From Microtetraspora fusca (GTDB lineage Bacteria > Actinomycetota > Actinomycetes > Streptosporangiales > Streptosporangiaceae), in assembly GCF_001570365.1 (NCBI RefSeq), contig NZ_BBYK01000061.1, positions 62,001 to 126,000 on the forward strand: DNA of 64,000 nt. The letters are read 5' to 3'. Every line of letters starts with the position of its first letter. The stretch's first letter is position 1. The notes under the pieces were generated by a model. It was not told where the DNA came from and searched no databases. It was given only the letters and a program-made list of their open reading frames with translations. This document shows, piece after piece, positions 17,341 to 26,436 of this stretch. Both the position numbers and the translations under genes were made by a program.

Positions 17341-17943
17341 TCAGCCCCTCCACGCGCCGGAGGAGAAGGGCTGGGGAGCGCCCTTGGTGCCGGGACCGCT
17401 GCCCCACTTGGTGACGACGTAGTCGATCTTGATGTGGCCCTCGCCGCCGTTGTTCTCGACGGTCAGCGTGTTGGTGTTCCACGTGCCACCGGTCAGCTCG
17501 GCGAAGGTCTTGCCGTCGATGTCGATCATGACGCCGCTCTCGGACGGGACGCCGGGGCCGCGGTCGCCGATGAAGAACTTGGCCTTCTTGCCCTTGTACA
17601 TGACGTAGCCCTCGGTGCCGAGCGGCCAGCTCGGGCTGGAGAACAGGCCCTTCTGCATCGGCTTGCCGATGGCCGGCATGCCCGTGTCACCCTGGCGGCC
17701 GGAGGCGTCGTCCCAGAAGTACGAGCCCTTGGTGCTACCGCTGAAGAGCGTCTGCTCCATCTCCGGAGCCTGCGCGGCCTGAGCGGTGTGGGAGGTGTGT
17801 GCGGCCTTCACCGGCGCAACCGACGCGGGGGCGGCGTGGGCCGCAGTGGCGCCGAGCGCGCTGACACCGACGAAGGCGGCGCCGGCGACGGCGGTCAGAG
17901 CGGTCAGCTTCCGGTTCTTGCGCAGGCCAAACAGCGTGTTCAT
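17341..17943 (-). CDS. Secreted RlpA/double-psi beta-barrel-like protein
   Basis: A 200-residue protein with a Sec signal peptide (basic MNTLFGLRKNRK start, hydrophobic core, ATAAHA cleavage site near residue 37) and a His/Ala/Thr-rich spacer. The mature domain contains WPLGTEGYVMYKGKKAKFFI, then GDRGPGVPSE and MIDIDGKTFAELTGG. This is the layout of double-psi beta-barrel proteins (RlpA/expansin/3D type), where a DRGP loop precedes the catalytic or structural aspartate. Function outside the cell, perhaps on peptidoglycan or glycans, is inferred. Its long untranslated upstream region is described separately. Confidence 0.7.
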   Translation of the reverse strand: MNTLFGLRKNRKLTALTAVAGAAFVGVSALGATAAHAAPASVAPVKAAHTSHTAQAAQAPEMEQTLFSGSTKGSYFWDDASGRQGDTGMPAIGKPMQKGLFSSPSWPLGTEGYVMYKGKKAKFFIGDRGPGVPSESGVMIDIDGKTFAELTGGTWNTNTLTVENNGGEGHIKIDYVVTKWGSGPGTKGAPQPFSSGAWRG

Positions 17944-19350
17944 GAAGGATTGAGATCTTTCGTGAGACGACGGGGACGGCCGCGTGCGTCGTGTATCAGG
18001 CCTGCGAGGTCAAGGGCGGGCCAGGCACGGGGCGCGGAGCGGGTCGAGTGATGTCGATCGCCACTGAGATGCACATTCGTGCGCTGCACGCGTCCATCGG
18101 TAGAGGGCCGATGATCGCGTTGAACGGACGGGCCGTAAGGACCCGGATCCGGAGGTCAGGCGGGGGTCTCCCGCAAGGTCTCCTCTCCTGAAAAGTCCAG
18201 CCACCGGTCGGCAGCAATATGGACACTACACACCAAGACATGACAAAGCAAACGAAATCACGCAAAGAGGGCAAAAGATCTACCGGTTTGCCTAAAAACG
18301 ATCTAATGCGGGCCGCGCCCGTATGCCGGAAGCCGCGCGTATGAGGGGATTTCCGCGGGGACGCATCGCAAAGGCCGCTTCGTTAAGGTAAAGCGCCGAT
18401 CAGCGCGTTCCGCGCCGCCAGGCAAAACGGCGGCATAGCGTACCCCAGTCCCGCGCCCCGCCGCGCCGGCGCAGGCGATCACGAGAGCGGAGGGCATCGG
18501 AACGCGGTCCCCTGAAGAGCGATCAAGCCGGTGACGAGGGACATCGTCGAGGACGGCCGGTCGGCGAGAGGCGACCGACAAGGGCGTCGCCGTACGAGAT
18601 CGCGACTCGAAAGTCGCACGCCGGGCGCCGGCGAATCGGCCGGAGAAAATGAGAAAAGGCCGCGCACCCGCGGACCTCGTGAAAGCAGAAGACCGAAACA
18701 GGAAAAGGCCCAACGGCGCGGGCGAAAAGATAACAGAAAAGGGGCAGGAGATACCCCTGTGAAAGCCGAGTTTCCAGGGCAGGCATGTCGTGCCGTACGC
18801 AATCGGCCCTCGTCGGCACGCTGGTCGAATGGAAGCCGCAGGCCGGGATCCCGCGCGCCGTCAGCCCGCGCGGTCACGGTCGAGCTGCCGCTTGGGACGG
18901 TTCGGGAGGAGACCCGATGGCAGACATGCGTCGGGGCCGGACAGTCCCCCAACTGCCCGGCCCCGACTGAAAGCGGTCCGCCCGGGATACCCTCCCCAAA
19001 GGCACCGGCGGTTCCCGCTATCCGGACGCGGTTCCCCCTCCGCGTCCTTATCGGCAAAGCCTTATCTGTGGAGCCATGGCCCCCTTGACCTGCTTCTACA
19101 GTACCGACGGCCACACCACGAACGGGTCATGTCCCGGTGGGGTTTCCACCTCGGTCGCGCGGCCTTCGACAAGGCCACGCAAGACCGACCGCCTTCCCTT
19201 GGAAACGGCGATCGGGCGCTCATACGGCGCCGGAGACGCGGCACCAGGCGCCGTGCGCACGTCCCGCCGCGGCCCGGCACGGGGCGGGACGCCGCGCCCC
19301 GCCATGCGAGGACGCCCCAAGGACGCCTGCCTCGTGCTCGGGGAGATGCG
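17944..19350. other. 1.4-kb stretch without a convincing gene
   Basis: No frame here has a recognisable domain. The first ~370 bp must hold the promoter of the RlpA-like gene and form a long leader if transcription starts in the AT-rich patch at 18190-18320. That patch contains GGCAAA (18270-18275) and TTTGCC (18287-18292) as inverted arms. At 18930-18967, GTCGGGGCCGG and CCGGCCCCGAC form an 11-bp stem around a 16-nt loop with a small inner helix. A 17-codon frame (18917-18970) with GGGAGGAG upstream spans this hairpin. I cannot assign a function to any of this. Confidence 0.5.
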
Positions 19351-20475
19351 TCAGCGGTTCCCGCTGACTCGGCCCGGATCGGCCAGGTGGAGGTCGGGCT
19401 CGTACAGGGGGACGCCGGCCTTGTGCAAGGGCAGGTCGAGCCGGACGAGCGTGCCGCCGCCGGGGGCGGCGCTCGCCGCCACGCTCCCTCCGTGGCTGTC
19501 CACGACCTGGCGCACGATGGCGAGCCCCAGCCCCGACCCGGGCCTGGACCGCGCGTCCGGTGCCCGGTAGAACCGGTCGAAGACATGCGGCAGATCCTCG
19601 GGGGCGATCCCCGACCCGTGGTCGCGCACGGTCACCACGCCGCCGGCCTGGCGCACCTCGACGGCGCCACCCGGCGGGCTGTACTTGCCCGCGTTGTCGA
19701 GCAGGTTGGCCACCGCCCGGGACAGGCGATCGGACACGCCCCGCACCACCGCCGGCTGCACCGAGACCCGGTACGACGTGGACGGCCAGTGCGCGGAGGC
19801 CCGTGACACCTCCCGGGCGATCACCTCGTCGATACGCACGTCCTCGACCAGCGCGGCCGGCTCCTCGTCCCTGGCCAGCTCGACCACGTCGGAGATCAGC
19901 ACGGTCAGCTCCTCGAGACCGACGGTCACCGATCTGCTGATCTCGTCGCGGTCCTCCGGCGCGAGCCCGCCTCTGATCAGCAGTTCGACGTTCGTCCGGA
20001 GCGCGGTCAAGGGGGTGCGCAGCTCGTGCGACGCGTCCGCGACCAGGCGTTTCTGCGCCCGGGCGGAACGCTCCAGGGCGTCGAGCATCGTGTTGAAGCT
20101 GCGCGCCAGGCTGCCCAGCTCGTCGTCCTTGCGGACCTCGATGCGCGTCGTGAGGTCGCGCGTGGTGGCGACCCGCTCGGCGACGTCCTTCAGGGTGCCG
20201 ACCGGCCGCAGGCCCGTGTACGCGGCGATCCAGCCCAGGCCGCCCGACAGCACGAGCCCGCCGAGAGCGGCGGCGAGGAACGGCCAGCCGAGATCGTCGA
20301 CGTCCCCCAAAGCGGCCAGTGCCCCGGCCGGCGGCCGGTCCGGCCACGCCTCGTAGCTCCCGAGCGCGCTCTCGACCTTCCGGCAGGTGATCAGATACGC
20401 GGCGACGACGGCGACGATCACACTGATCGCCGCAGCCAGCGCAGAGGCGAGGGCGAGCCGCCAGCGGATCTTCAC
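19351..20475 (-). CDS. Sensor histidine kinase (HAMP-containing)
   Basis: 374 residues. Two membrane helices (about 8-30 and 65-88) flank a very short extracytoplasmic loop of about 35 residues. They are followed by HAMP ([20 protein letters not shown]), HisKA with the phospho-His in [14 protein letters not shown] (about residue 148), and HATPase_c ([29 protein letters not shown]). The small loop suggests it senses membrane state or a partner rather than a soluble ligand. It overlaps its response-regulator gene by 4 nt, so the two are coupled; the regulator comes first. It resembles MprB/CseC-type kinases. Confidence 0.93.
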   Translation of the reverse strand: MKIRWRLALASALAAAISVIVAVVAAYLITCRKVESALGSYEAWPDRPPAGALAALGDVDDLGWPFLAAALGGLVLSGGLGWIAAYTGLRPVGTLKDVAERVATTRDLTTRIEVRKDDELGSLARSFNTMLDALERSARAQKRLVADASHELRTPLTALRTNVELLIRGGLAPEDRDEISRSVTVGLEELTVLISDVVELARDEEPAALVEDVRIDEVIAREVSRASAHWPSTSYRVSVQPAVVRGVSDRLSRAVANLLDNAGKYSPPGGAVEVRQAGGVVTVRDHGSGIAPEDLPHVFDRFYRAPDARSRPGSGLGLAIVRQVVDSHGGSVAASAAPGGGTLVRLDLPLHKAGVPLYEPDLHLADPGRVSGNR

Positions 20476-21167
20476 GACTGCTCCCTGAGCGTGTACCCGA
20501 GGCCGTGCACGGTCTGGATCAGCCTCGGCTCCCCGGCCGCCTCGGTCTTCCGGCGCAGATAGCGGATGTAGACCTCCAGGGAGTTGGAACCCGGAGTGAA
20601 CTCGTATCCCCAGATGCGTTCAAGGATGATCTCGCGGGTGAGCACCTGGCCTCCGTTGGACATGAGCAGGTCGAGCAGCGCGAACTCGGTCCTCGTCAGG
20701 TCGATGACGCGCGCGCCCCGCCGGACCTGCCTGCTCTCCGGCAGCAGCACCAGGTCCGCGTACCGCGTGACCGGCCCGGCCGGGGCCGTACGGCGGAGCA
20801 GGGCGCGCACCCGCGCGAACAGCTCCTCCAGCGCGAACGGCTTGATCAGGTAGTCGTCGGCCCCCGCGTCCAGGCCGACGACCCGGTCGCCGACGCCGCC
20901 GAGGGCGGTCAGCATGAGCACGGGGGTGCGATCGCCGCCCTGGCGGAGCCTCCGGCAGACCTCCAGGCCGTCCATGTTCGGCATCATCACGTCGAGGACG
21001 ACCAGGTCAGGGCGGGTCGCGATGATCGAGGCGAGCGCGGTCACGCCGTCGGCCGCCCCGGCGACCTGGTATCCCTCCAGCCGCAGCGCGCGGGAGACCG
21101 CGTTGCGCACCTCTGGTTCGTCGTCCACGACGAGGACACGTGTGTCGGCCACGGCGCCATCATGCAC
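20472..21167 (-). CDS. OmpR-family response regulator
   Basis: A receiver domain ([10 protein letters not shown], phosphoacceptor in [30 protein letters not shown]) is joined to a winged-helix domain ([20 protein letters not shown] and a terminal [17 protein letters not shown]). It is co-transcribed with and upstream of the histidine kinase. A GTG at 21167 gives the longest product and another GTG at 21152 is possible; neither has a clear ribosome site. Similarity to MprA/CseB suggests envelope-stress control; the target genes are not evident. Confidence 0.93.
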   Translation of the reverse strand: MHDGAVADTRVLVVDDEPEVRNAVSRALRLEGYQVAGAADGVTALASIIATRPDLVVLDVMMPNMDGLEVCRRLRQGGDRTPVLMLTALGGVGDRVVGLDAGADDYLIKPFALEELFARVRALLRRTAPAGPVTRYADLVLLPESRQVRRGARVIDLTRTEFALLDLLMSNGGQVLTREIILERIWGYEFTPGSNSLEVYIRYLRRKTEAAGEPRLIQTVHGLGYTLREQS

Positions 21168-21191
21168 CGATGGCCGACCCCTCGCCCATAG

Positions 21192-21467
21192 TCACGCGTC
21201 AGGGTGCTCGGCGAGGTACGCGATGTAGACCGGGCGCAACGCCTCTCCGAGACGCCCCTCGCCCGCCGCCATGGCATCGCTGAGCAGCGCGGACACTCTG
21301 CTGAGGTCGTTGGCCGTCTCCTCGCGGTCTCCGCTGGCCGCCTCCGCCGCCGGAATCGCCTTCAGCAGGCGCCAGAGGAACCCGAGGTCACCGTGCCGTA
21401 CGGCATAGCGGACGGCGCGGTCGTGCAGTTCCCTGGCGGACAGCCGCTCAAGGTCTTCCACGTCCAT
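21192..21467 (-). CDS. Small conserved-type hypothetical protein (91 aa)
   Basis: A short soluble protein starting MDVEDLERLSARELHDRAV and ending YIAYLAEHPDA, predicted mostly helical. The region upstream of the ATG is G-rich (GGTGGGGAGG) and works as a ribosome site; a start 15 bp further upstream is also in frame. Codon use fits the rest of the window. It lies 24 bp upstream of the response-regulator gene on the same strand and may be the first gene of that operon. I do not recognise the family. Confidence 0.65.
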   Translation of the reverse strand: MDVEDLERLSARELHDRAVRYAVRHGDLGFLWRLLKAIPAAEAASGDREETANDLSRVSALLSDAMAAGEGRLGEALRPVYIAYLAEHPDA

Positions 21468-21680
21468 CCTCCCCACCCCCATCGAGGTGATTTCCCCAGG
21501 TTTGAGGCAATTAATGCTAGATGTCCGGCGAGAAACGGACATTCTCCGCGCGAGCGCGACGCAGCGACCTTCTTGAGCGCGGGATGGACGCCTCCTCGGC
21601 CCCCGACGGCGAAGCCCGGCCGCCTTTTGCCGAAATCCCGGCATGCCCACAGCGCGCCCTGGCGTGGAAGACTCCTTTAC

Positions 21681-22055
21681 GTGAAGGTCATCATCAAGAT
21701 TCTGATCGTCGCGGCGGCGCTGTGGGCGTCCACCAAGCTGGTGGACGGCATCGTGCTCACCGCAGACACCACCTCCAAACAGATCGGCACTCTGCTCGCG
21801 GTGGCGCTGATCTTCGGCCTGGTGAACGCGGTCATCAAGCCGGTCATCAAGTTCGTGGGCTGCGCGTTCTACGTGCTCACGTTCGGCCTCTTCGCACTGG
21901 TGGTCAACGCCGGCCTGCTCCTGCTCACCAGCTGGGCGTCCGAGCAGCTCAAGCTGCCGTTCCACGTCGAGGGATTCATGGCCGCCTTCTGGGGCGCGCT
22001 CCTCATCGGCGTGATCAGCTGGGTCCTGGAGCTGATCCTCCGCGTCAACGACTGA
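21681..22055 (+). CDS. Phage-holin-family (PF04020-like) membrane protein
   Basis: 124 residues with four hydrophobic helices: KVIIKILIVAAALWAST, IGTLLAVALIFGLVNAVIKP, GCAFYVLTFGLFALVVNAG and AAFWGALLIGVISWVLELIL. The central NAVIKPVIKF loop is typical of the YvlD/PF04020 family. Despite the name, these are chromosomal proteins of unknown function and no prophage genes are nearby. It starts at GTG 21681 with a weak GGAAG upstream, and is divergent from the small gene at 21192-21467. Confidence 0.85.
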   Translation: MKVIIKILIVAAALWASTKLVDGIVLTADTTSKQIGTLLAVALIFGLVNAVIKPVIKFVGCAFYVLTFGLFALVVNAGLLLLTSWASEQLKLPFHVEGFMAAFWGALLIGVISWVLELILRVND

Positions 22056-22188
22056 CGGCCCGACTCACCTCCTCCCCGTTCCCGCCCCTCACGTACCACC
22101 GGCCCGCGCCGCCCCGACCGCTCCTCGGTCGCCGGGCGGCGCGGCCGTCTCACCTCGACACACTCACGGCACCCGCCCTTCCAGTGGC

Positions 22189-22203
22189 TAATAACCCTTA
22201 TTA
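22189..22203 (+). promoter_or_regulatory. AT-rich inverted repeat before the cysteine dioxygenase operon
   Basis: TAATAACCCTTATTA has perfect 6-bp arms around CCC, 33 bp upstream of the ATG at 22237. Such an AT-only arm pair is very unlikely by chance in this GC-rich genome, so an operator or the promoter itself is likely. An Rrf2-type sulfur regulator is one guess. Confidence 0.5.
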
Positions 22204-22236
22204 TGAGTAGGGAATAGCGAGAAGAGGAGGGTGAGG

Positions 22237-23241
22237 ATGAGCATCGACGTCCACCAGCACCTTTGGACGCCGCCGTTCGTCGACGCCCTGCGCCGCCGTA
22301 CCGCGCCGCCCCGCCTCGACGGCTGGACCCTCCTCCTGGACGGCGAGCCGCCGTACGAGGTGAACCCCGAGGACCACGACCCGGCCGTCCGGGCTCGACG
22401 GGCCGCGGGGCTGGACCTCGCCCTGGTCTCCCTGTCCAGCCCGCTCGGGATCGAGATCCTGCCGCCGGACGAGGCGTGGCCGCTGATCGACGCCTACCAC
22501 GCGGGAGCGAGAGCGCTGCCCGCCCCGTTCCGCGCCTGGGCCGCCGCCCCGGTGACCGACCCCGATCCGGTACGGCTGTCGCGCACCCTGGACGAGGGTT
22601 TCGTCGGGCTCCAGCTCCCGGCCACCGCGCTGCTGGACGCGGCGGGCTTCGCGGCCGCGGCCCCGCTGCTCGACGTGCTCGCCGAGCGCGACCTCCCGCT
22701 GTTCGTCCATCCGGGGCCGGCCGCCGTCCCGCACGGGAGCCCGCCCTGGTGGGCCCCGGTCGTGCCGTACGTGCAGCAGATGCACGCGGCCTGGTACGCG
22801 TTCCGAGCCGTGGGGCGACCCCGGCATCCCACCCTGCGGATCTGCTTCGCCCTGCTCGCGGGGCTGGCGCCGCTCCACTCGGAACGTGCCATGAGCCGGG
22901 GGGCGCCCGGCCGCGGCCGGGTGGATCCGGACGTCTTCGTCGAGACCTCCTCCTACGGCCCGCGCGCCGTCGACGCGGTGATCCGGGAGCTGGGCATCGA
23001 CGTCGTCGTCACCGGATCGGACCAGCCGTACGCGGAGGCCGCGTGGCCGGACCTCGGCGCCGCGGCCCGCCACGCCGTCGGCACGGCGAACGCGCTCCGC
23101 CTGCTGGGCGGCCCACGGGACGCGGCGGCGCGGCCCGCGTCGCGCCCGGAGCCGCTGCCGCGCGCCCATCAGCGCCCCGAACAGCACACCCGACCGCCGA
23201 TGCCCCCGACGGCGCCGACAGGAAAGGAACCGCAGCCATGA
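22237..23241 (+). CDS. Amidohydrolase-family protein (PF04909-like)
   Basis: 334 residues. The metal-binding start DVHQHLW, LPLFVHPGP in the middle, and VVVTGSDQPYAEA near the end fit the amidohydrolase_2 / ACMSD-like fold. ATG 22237 is chosen because GAGGAGG lies 6 nt upstream, whereas it abuts the GTG at 22231. The stop overlaps the start of the cysteine dioxygenase gene (ATGA), so the two are translationally coupled. The last ~35 residues are Pro/Arg-rich and probably disordered. The substrate is unknown; coupling to cysteine dioxygenase suggests a sulfur-compound hydrolase or decarboxylase. Confidence 0.8.
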   Translation: MSIDVHQHLWTPPFVDALRRRTAPPRLDGWTLLLDGEPPYEVNPEDHDPAVRARRAAGLDLALVSLSSPLGIEILPPDEAWPLIDAYHAGARALPAPFRAWAAAPVTDPDPVRLSRTLDEGFVGLQLPATALLDAAGFAAAAPLLDVLAERDLPLFVHPGPAAVPHGSPPWWAPVVPYVQQMHAAWYAFRAVGRPRHPTLRICFALLAGLAPLHSERAMSRGAPGRGRVDPDVFVETSSYGPRAVDAVIRELGIDVVVTGSDQPYAEAAWPDLGAAARHAVGTANALRLLGGPRDAAARPASRPEPLPRAHQRPEQHTRPPMPPTAPTGKEPQP

Positions 23242-23777
23242 GCACGCCCACAGCCCAGGTCGCCGGGAGCGACACGCCCTACGAGCGGCTGCCGGCCCGC
23301 GCGCTGGACCGCCGGGAGCTGGCGGCGCTCGTCAACGACCTCGCCGCCCGGCCCGAGCTGTGGAAGGAGCACCTCAACTTCGAGGGGAGCGAGGACGGCG
23401 GCCGCCACTACGCCTCGCTCCATCGGGACGCGTACGTGGACGTGTGGCTGCTGTGCTGGCGGCCCGAGGACGACACCGGGTGGCACGACCACGACGTCTC
23501 CTCCGGCGCGGTCCGGGTGGTGAACGGCACCCTCACGGAGAGCAACCCCAGGATCGGCGGCCGGCACCTGGAGACGACCGTCGCGGCGGGCGACTCGTTC
23601 TCCTTCGGGCCGGACCACATCCACCGGCTGACCGGCGTCGAGCATGGCAGCGTGTCGATCCACGCCTACTCGCCGCCCCTGTGGCGCCTGGGGCAGTACT
23701 CCATCGGCGACGACGGGATGATGCGCCGGCTGTCGGTCAGCTACGCCGACGAGCTGCGTCCGCTCGATCCGGCCTGA
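23238..23777 (+). CDS. Cysteine dioxygenase-type cupin
   Basis: 179 residues in the cupin fold. The iron ligands are visible as HDHD in GWHDHDVSSG and a third histidine in FGPDHIHRLTG; the C-terminal half has VSIHAYSPPLWRLGQY, typical of bacterial cysteine dioxygenases. The likely reaction is L-cysteine plus O2 to cysteine sulfinate; 3-mercaptopropionate is an alternative substrate in this family. It overlaps the upstream amidohydrolase by 4 nt and overlaps the 3' end of the convergent MFS gene by 37 nt. Confidence 0.88.
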   Translation: MSTPTAQVAGSDTPYERLPARALDRRELAALVNDLAARPELWKEHLNFEGSEDGGRHYASLHRDAYVDVWLLCWRPEDDTGWHDHDVSSGAVRVVNGTLTESNPRIGGRHLETTVAAGDSFSFGPDHIHRLTGVEHGSVSIHAYSPPLWRLGQYSIGDDGMMRRLSVSYADELRPLDPA

Positions 23778-24964
23778 ACCCGGCGGCCCTCGGGCCGCCC
23801 GGCCAGGCAGCCGAACAGGAGCTGGACGGCGCACGCGCCAAGGCCCGCGAGCAGCGGCAGCGACCAGGTCCCGGACAGCTCGTGCAGCAGGCCGAACAGG
23901 ATCGGGCCGACCGCGGCCAGGACGTACCCGCTGGACTGGGCGACGGCGGAGAGCGCGGTCACCGAGGCCGGATCCGGCGCGCGCAGCGCGATGATGAGCA
24001 GGGCCAGCGCGATGGCGGCGCCCTGTCCGAGACCGAGGATGACCATCCACACCCAGGGGACGGTCGCGGGGGCCACCAGCACCCCGACGTACCCGGCGGC
24101 GGTGAGCAGCACCGCGACCACGATGTGCGGCACCTGCGACCGCGCGTTGCCCGCGTGCGCGGGCACGGTCAGCGTCGCCGCGATCTGGGCCAGGTTCGTC
24201 AGGCCGAGCAGGTAACCGGCCTGGTCCGCGGGGAGGCCCGCGTCCTGGAAGATCGTGGGCAGCCAGGCCAGCATGACGTAGAACGTCAGCGACTGCAGGC
24301 CCAAGAACGCCGTCACGTACCACGTCATCCGGCTGCGGAGCAGCCTCAGGTACGGCCGGTGCCCGGCCGGCGCCCTCTTGATCGACGGGCGGCGGAACGC
24401 CTGCGGAGCCCAGAACACGGCGGCGACGACCGCGAGCGCCGCCGCCGATCCGGCCGCCGTCCGCCAGCCGTACTCGCGGGCCAGCGGGACCATCGTGGCC
24501 GAGGCCCCGGCGGCTCCGGCCACCAGGCACGAGACGTAGACCGCGGTGTAGAGCCCGACCTGGGACGGGAAGTGCAGCTTGACGATCGCCGGCATGGCGA
24601 CGTTCATGATCGCGATGGCGGCCCCCGCGAGGGCGGCTCCGCCGTACAGGGCGGCGAGGCCGTCCACGCTGCGCAGGACCACTCCGGCGGCAAGGAGGAT
24701 CAGGCCGGCGAGCAGTGTGCGGTCCAGGCCGACCCGCCCGGCGAGCGCGGGGGCCAGCGGCGCGAGCAGGCCGAGGCAGGCCACCATGATCGTGGTGATG
24801 GCGCCGCCCGCGGCCGGGGTGAGCCCGAGATCCCGCATGATGTCCGTGAGCAGCGGTGACACGCCCGCGAGCGCGGGCCGGAGGTTCAGCGCCGCGAGGA
24901 CGAACCCCACGATCAGCAGCACCCGGCCCGGCTCGCCCGAACGTTCGCTGTTCATGCCGGGCAT
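23741..24964 (-). CDS. MFS transporter, CynX/NimT type
   Basis: About 407 residues with 12 predicted helices. The N-terminal LIVGFVLAALNLRPALAGVSPLL is typical of the CynX/NimT cyanate-nitroimidazole subfamily. The ATG at 24964 is one base after the aldehyde dehydrogenase stop, so it is the last gene of the minus-strand catabolic operon; longer starts would overlap that gene. The subfamily moves small organic anions or nitrogen compounds. Here it may import the substrate or export the product of the operon. Confidence 0.85.
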   Translation of the reverse strand: MPGMNSERSGEPGRVLLIVGFVLAALNLRPALAGVSPLLTDIMRDLGLTPAAGGAITTIMVACLGLLAPLAPALAGRVGLDRTLLAGLILLAAGVVLRSVDGLAALYGGAALAGAAIAIMNVAMPAIVKLHFPSQVGLYTAVYVSCLVAGAAGASATMVPLAREYGWRTAAGSAAALAVVAAVFWAPQAFRRPSIKRAPAGHRPYLRLLRSRMTWYVTAFLGLQSLTFYVMLAWLPTIFQDAGLPADQAGYLLGLTNLAQIAATLTVPAHAGNARSQVPHIVVAVLLTAAGYVGVLVAPATVPWVWMVILGLGQGAAIALALLIIALRAPDPASVTALSAVAQSSGYVLAAVGPILFGLLHELSGTWSLPLLAGLGACAVQLLFGCLAGRPEGRRVQAGSSGRSSSA

Positions 24965-24965
24965 G

Positions 24966-26426
24966 TCAGAACGGGTATCCCGCGACATCCCTCTGCATGG
25001 TGACCCACTGGGTGTGCGTGAACGCCTCGGTGTTGGCCCTGCCTCCGCCGAAACGCGCCCCCGTGCCGGACGCGCCGAGCCCGCCGAAGGGGGCGACCGC
25101 CTCGTCGTCCACGGTCTGGTCGTTGATGTGGACGATGCCGGTCGGGATCAGGTCGGCGAGCGCGAGGCCCTTCATCACGTCCCGGGTGAGGATGCCGAGC
25201 GAGAGGCCGTACTCACTGGCGCGGGCGAGCGCGGCGGCCTCCTCCGGCGTCGAGAACGCCACGACCGGCGCGACCGGGCCGAAGACCTCCTGCGCGTACG
25301 CGGGAGCCTGCGGCGTGAGGTCGGTGAGCACGGTGGGCCGGTAGAACAGGTGCTCGTACGCGCCTCCGGTCACGAGCCGGGCGCCGCTCTCGACGCTCTC
25401 GACGACCAGCCCGTGGACCTTGTCCCGCTGGTGGGTGTCGATCAGCGGACCGAGCGCGACATCCTCGACGGCCGGGTTGCCGACCCGCATGGCGGCGGCC
25501 TTGGCGGCGAGCCGTTCCACGTACTCGTCCTTGATCGAGGCGTGGACGAGGTGCCGCCCGGTGGTCATGCAGATCTGCCCCTGGTGGAAGAACGACCCCC
25601 AGGCCCCGGCCGAGACGGCCCGGTCCAGGTCGACGTCGTCGAGGACGACCAGGGCGGAGTTGCCGCCCAGCTCCAGATGGACCCGCTTGAGCAGCCGGCC
25701 GCACACCTCGCCGATCTTGCGCCCGGCGGCGGTGGAGCCGGTGAACGAGATGACCGGGATGTTGGGGTCGGCGACGAGCGCCTCCCCCGCCTCCGGCCCG
25801 CCCGGCAGCATGTGCAGGACGCCGGAGGGCAGGCCGGCCTCCTCGAAGACGCGGGCGATCGCGACGCCGCCGCAGACGGCCGTACGCGGGTCCGGTTTGA
25901 AGACGACGGCGTTGCCGAGGGCGAGGGCGGGCGCCACCGACCTGATGCCGAGGATCAGCGGCGCGTTGAAGGGCGCGATGACGCCGACCACGCCGACCGG
26001 GACGCGCCGGGCGAGGCTGAGGCGCTTCTTGGCGGTCGGGAGGATCTCTCCGGGCGACTGCGACGCCAGGGCGGCCGCCTCGTAGCACTCCCCGGCGGCC
26101 ACGTGGGTCTCGAAGCCCGCCTTGCCGGCGATCGCCCCGGACTCGCGGATGAGCCAGCCCTGGATCTCCTCGGCGTGCTCCTCGAACAGTTGTCCGGCCC
26201 GGCGCAGGACCGCGGCGCGCTCCTCGAAGCTCGCCGCGGCCCAGTCGCGCTGGGCCTTGCTCGCCGACACGGCGGCCGCCGCGACGTCCTCGGGACCGGC
26301 GACGCCCACCCGGGCCATCTCGCTCCCGGTGGCCGGTTCGATGACCGGCGCGTTCCCCGCGCGCGAGGCGGTCCAGCCGTCGCTGAATACCGATCCCGCC
26401 CAGACCTTCGAGTCCATCAATGCCAT
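24966..26426 (-). CDS. Aldehyde dehydrogenase, benzaldehyde dehydrogenase-like
   Basis: 486 residues of the NAD(P)-dependent ALDH superfamily. Visible are the Asn motif (IAPFNAPLILG), the cofactor loop FTGSTAAGRKIG, the general base E in LELGGNSALVV and the nucleophile in GQICMTTGR. The MTTGR context and the position directly behind a benzoylformate-decarboxylase-like gene point to an aromatic aldehyde (benzaldehyde/vanillin-type) dehydrogenase. AGGAGG precedes the ATG. It would oxidise the aldehyde released by the ThDP enzyme to the carboxylic acid. Confidence 0.85.
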   Translation of the reverse strand: MALMDSKVWAGSVFSDGWTASRAGNAPVIEPATGSEMARVGVAGPEDVAAAAVSASKAQRDWAAASFEERAAVLRRAGQLFEEHAEEIQGWLIRESGAIAGKAGFETHVAAGECYEAAALASQSPGEILPTAKKRLSLARRVPVGVVGVIAPFNAPLILGIRSVAPALALGNAVVFKPDPRTAVCGGVAIARVFEEAGLPSGVLHMLPGGPEAGEALVADPNIPVISFTGSTAAGRKIGEVCGRLLKRVHLELGGNSALVVLDDVDLDRAVSAGAWGSFFHQGQICMTTGRHLVHASIKDEYVERLAAKAAAMRVGNPAVEDVALGPLIDTHQRDKVHGLVVESVESGARLVTGGAYEHLFYRPTVLTDLTPQAPAYAQEVFGPVAPVVAFSTPEEAAALARASEYGLSLGILTRDVMKGLALADLIPTGIVHINDQTVDDEAVAPFGGLGASGTGARFGGGRANTEAFTHTQWVTMQRDVAGYPF

Positions 26427-26436
26427 GAAAAGCCTC

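Noticed and set aside
17944-18320. Possible c-di-AMP (ydaO-type) riboswitch in the leader of the secreted RlpA-like gene
   Set aside because: The minus strand has CTTGACCTCGCAGGC near the start codon, reminiscent of the conserved 3' part, and such switches do precede wall-lytic genes in actinobacteria. The other conserved blocks and pairing are not visible, so I do not call it. An Infernal scan would settle it.
18917-18970. 17-codon leader peptide with a ribosome site
   Set aside because: It has a good ribosome site and spans a hairpin, but no gene follows on the plus strand for it to control; kept only as an observation.
21681-22055. Prophage holin
   Set aside because: The protein belongs to the chromosomal PF04020/YvlD-type family and no lysin, tail or integrase genes are nearby.
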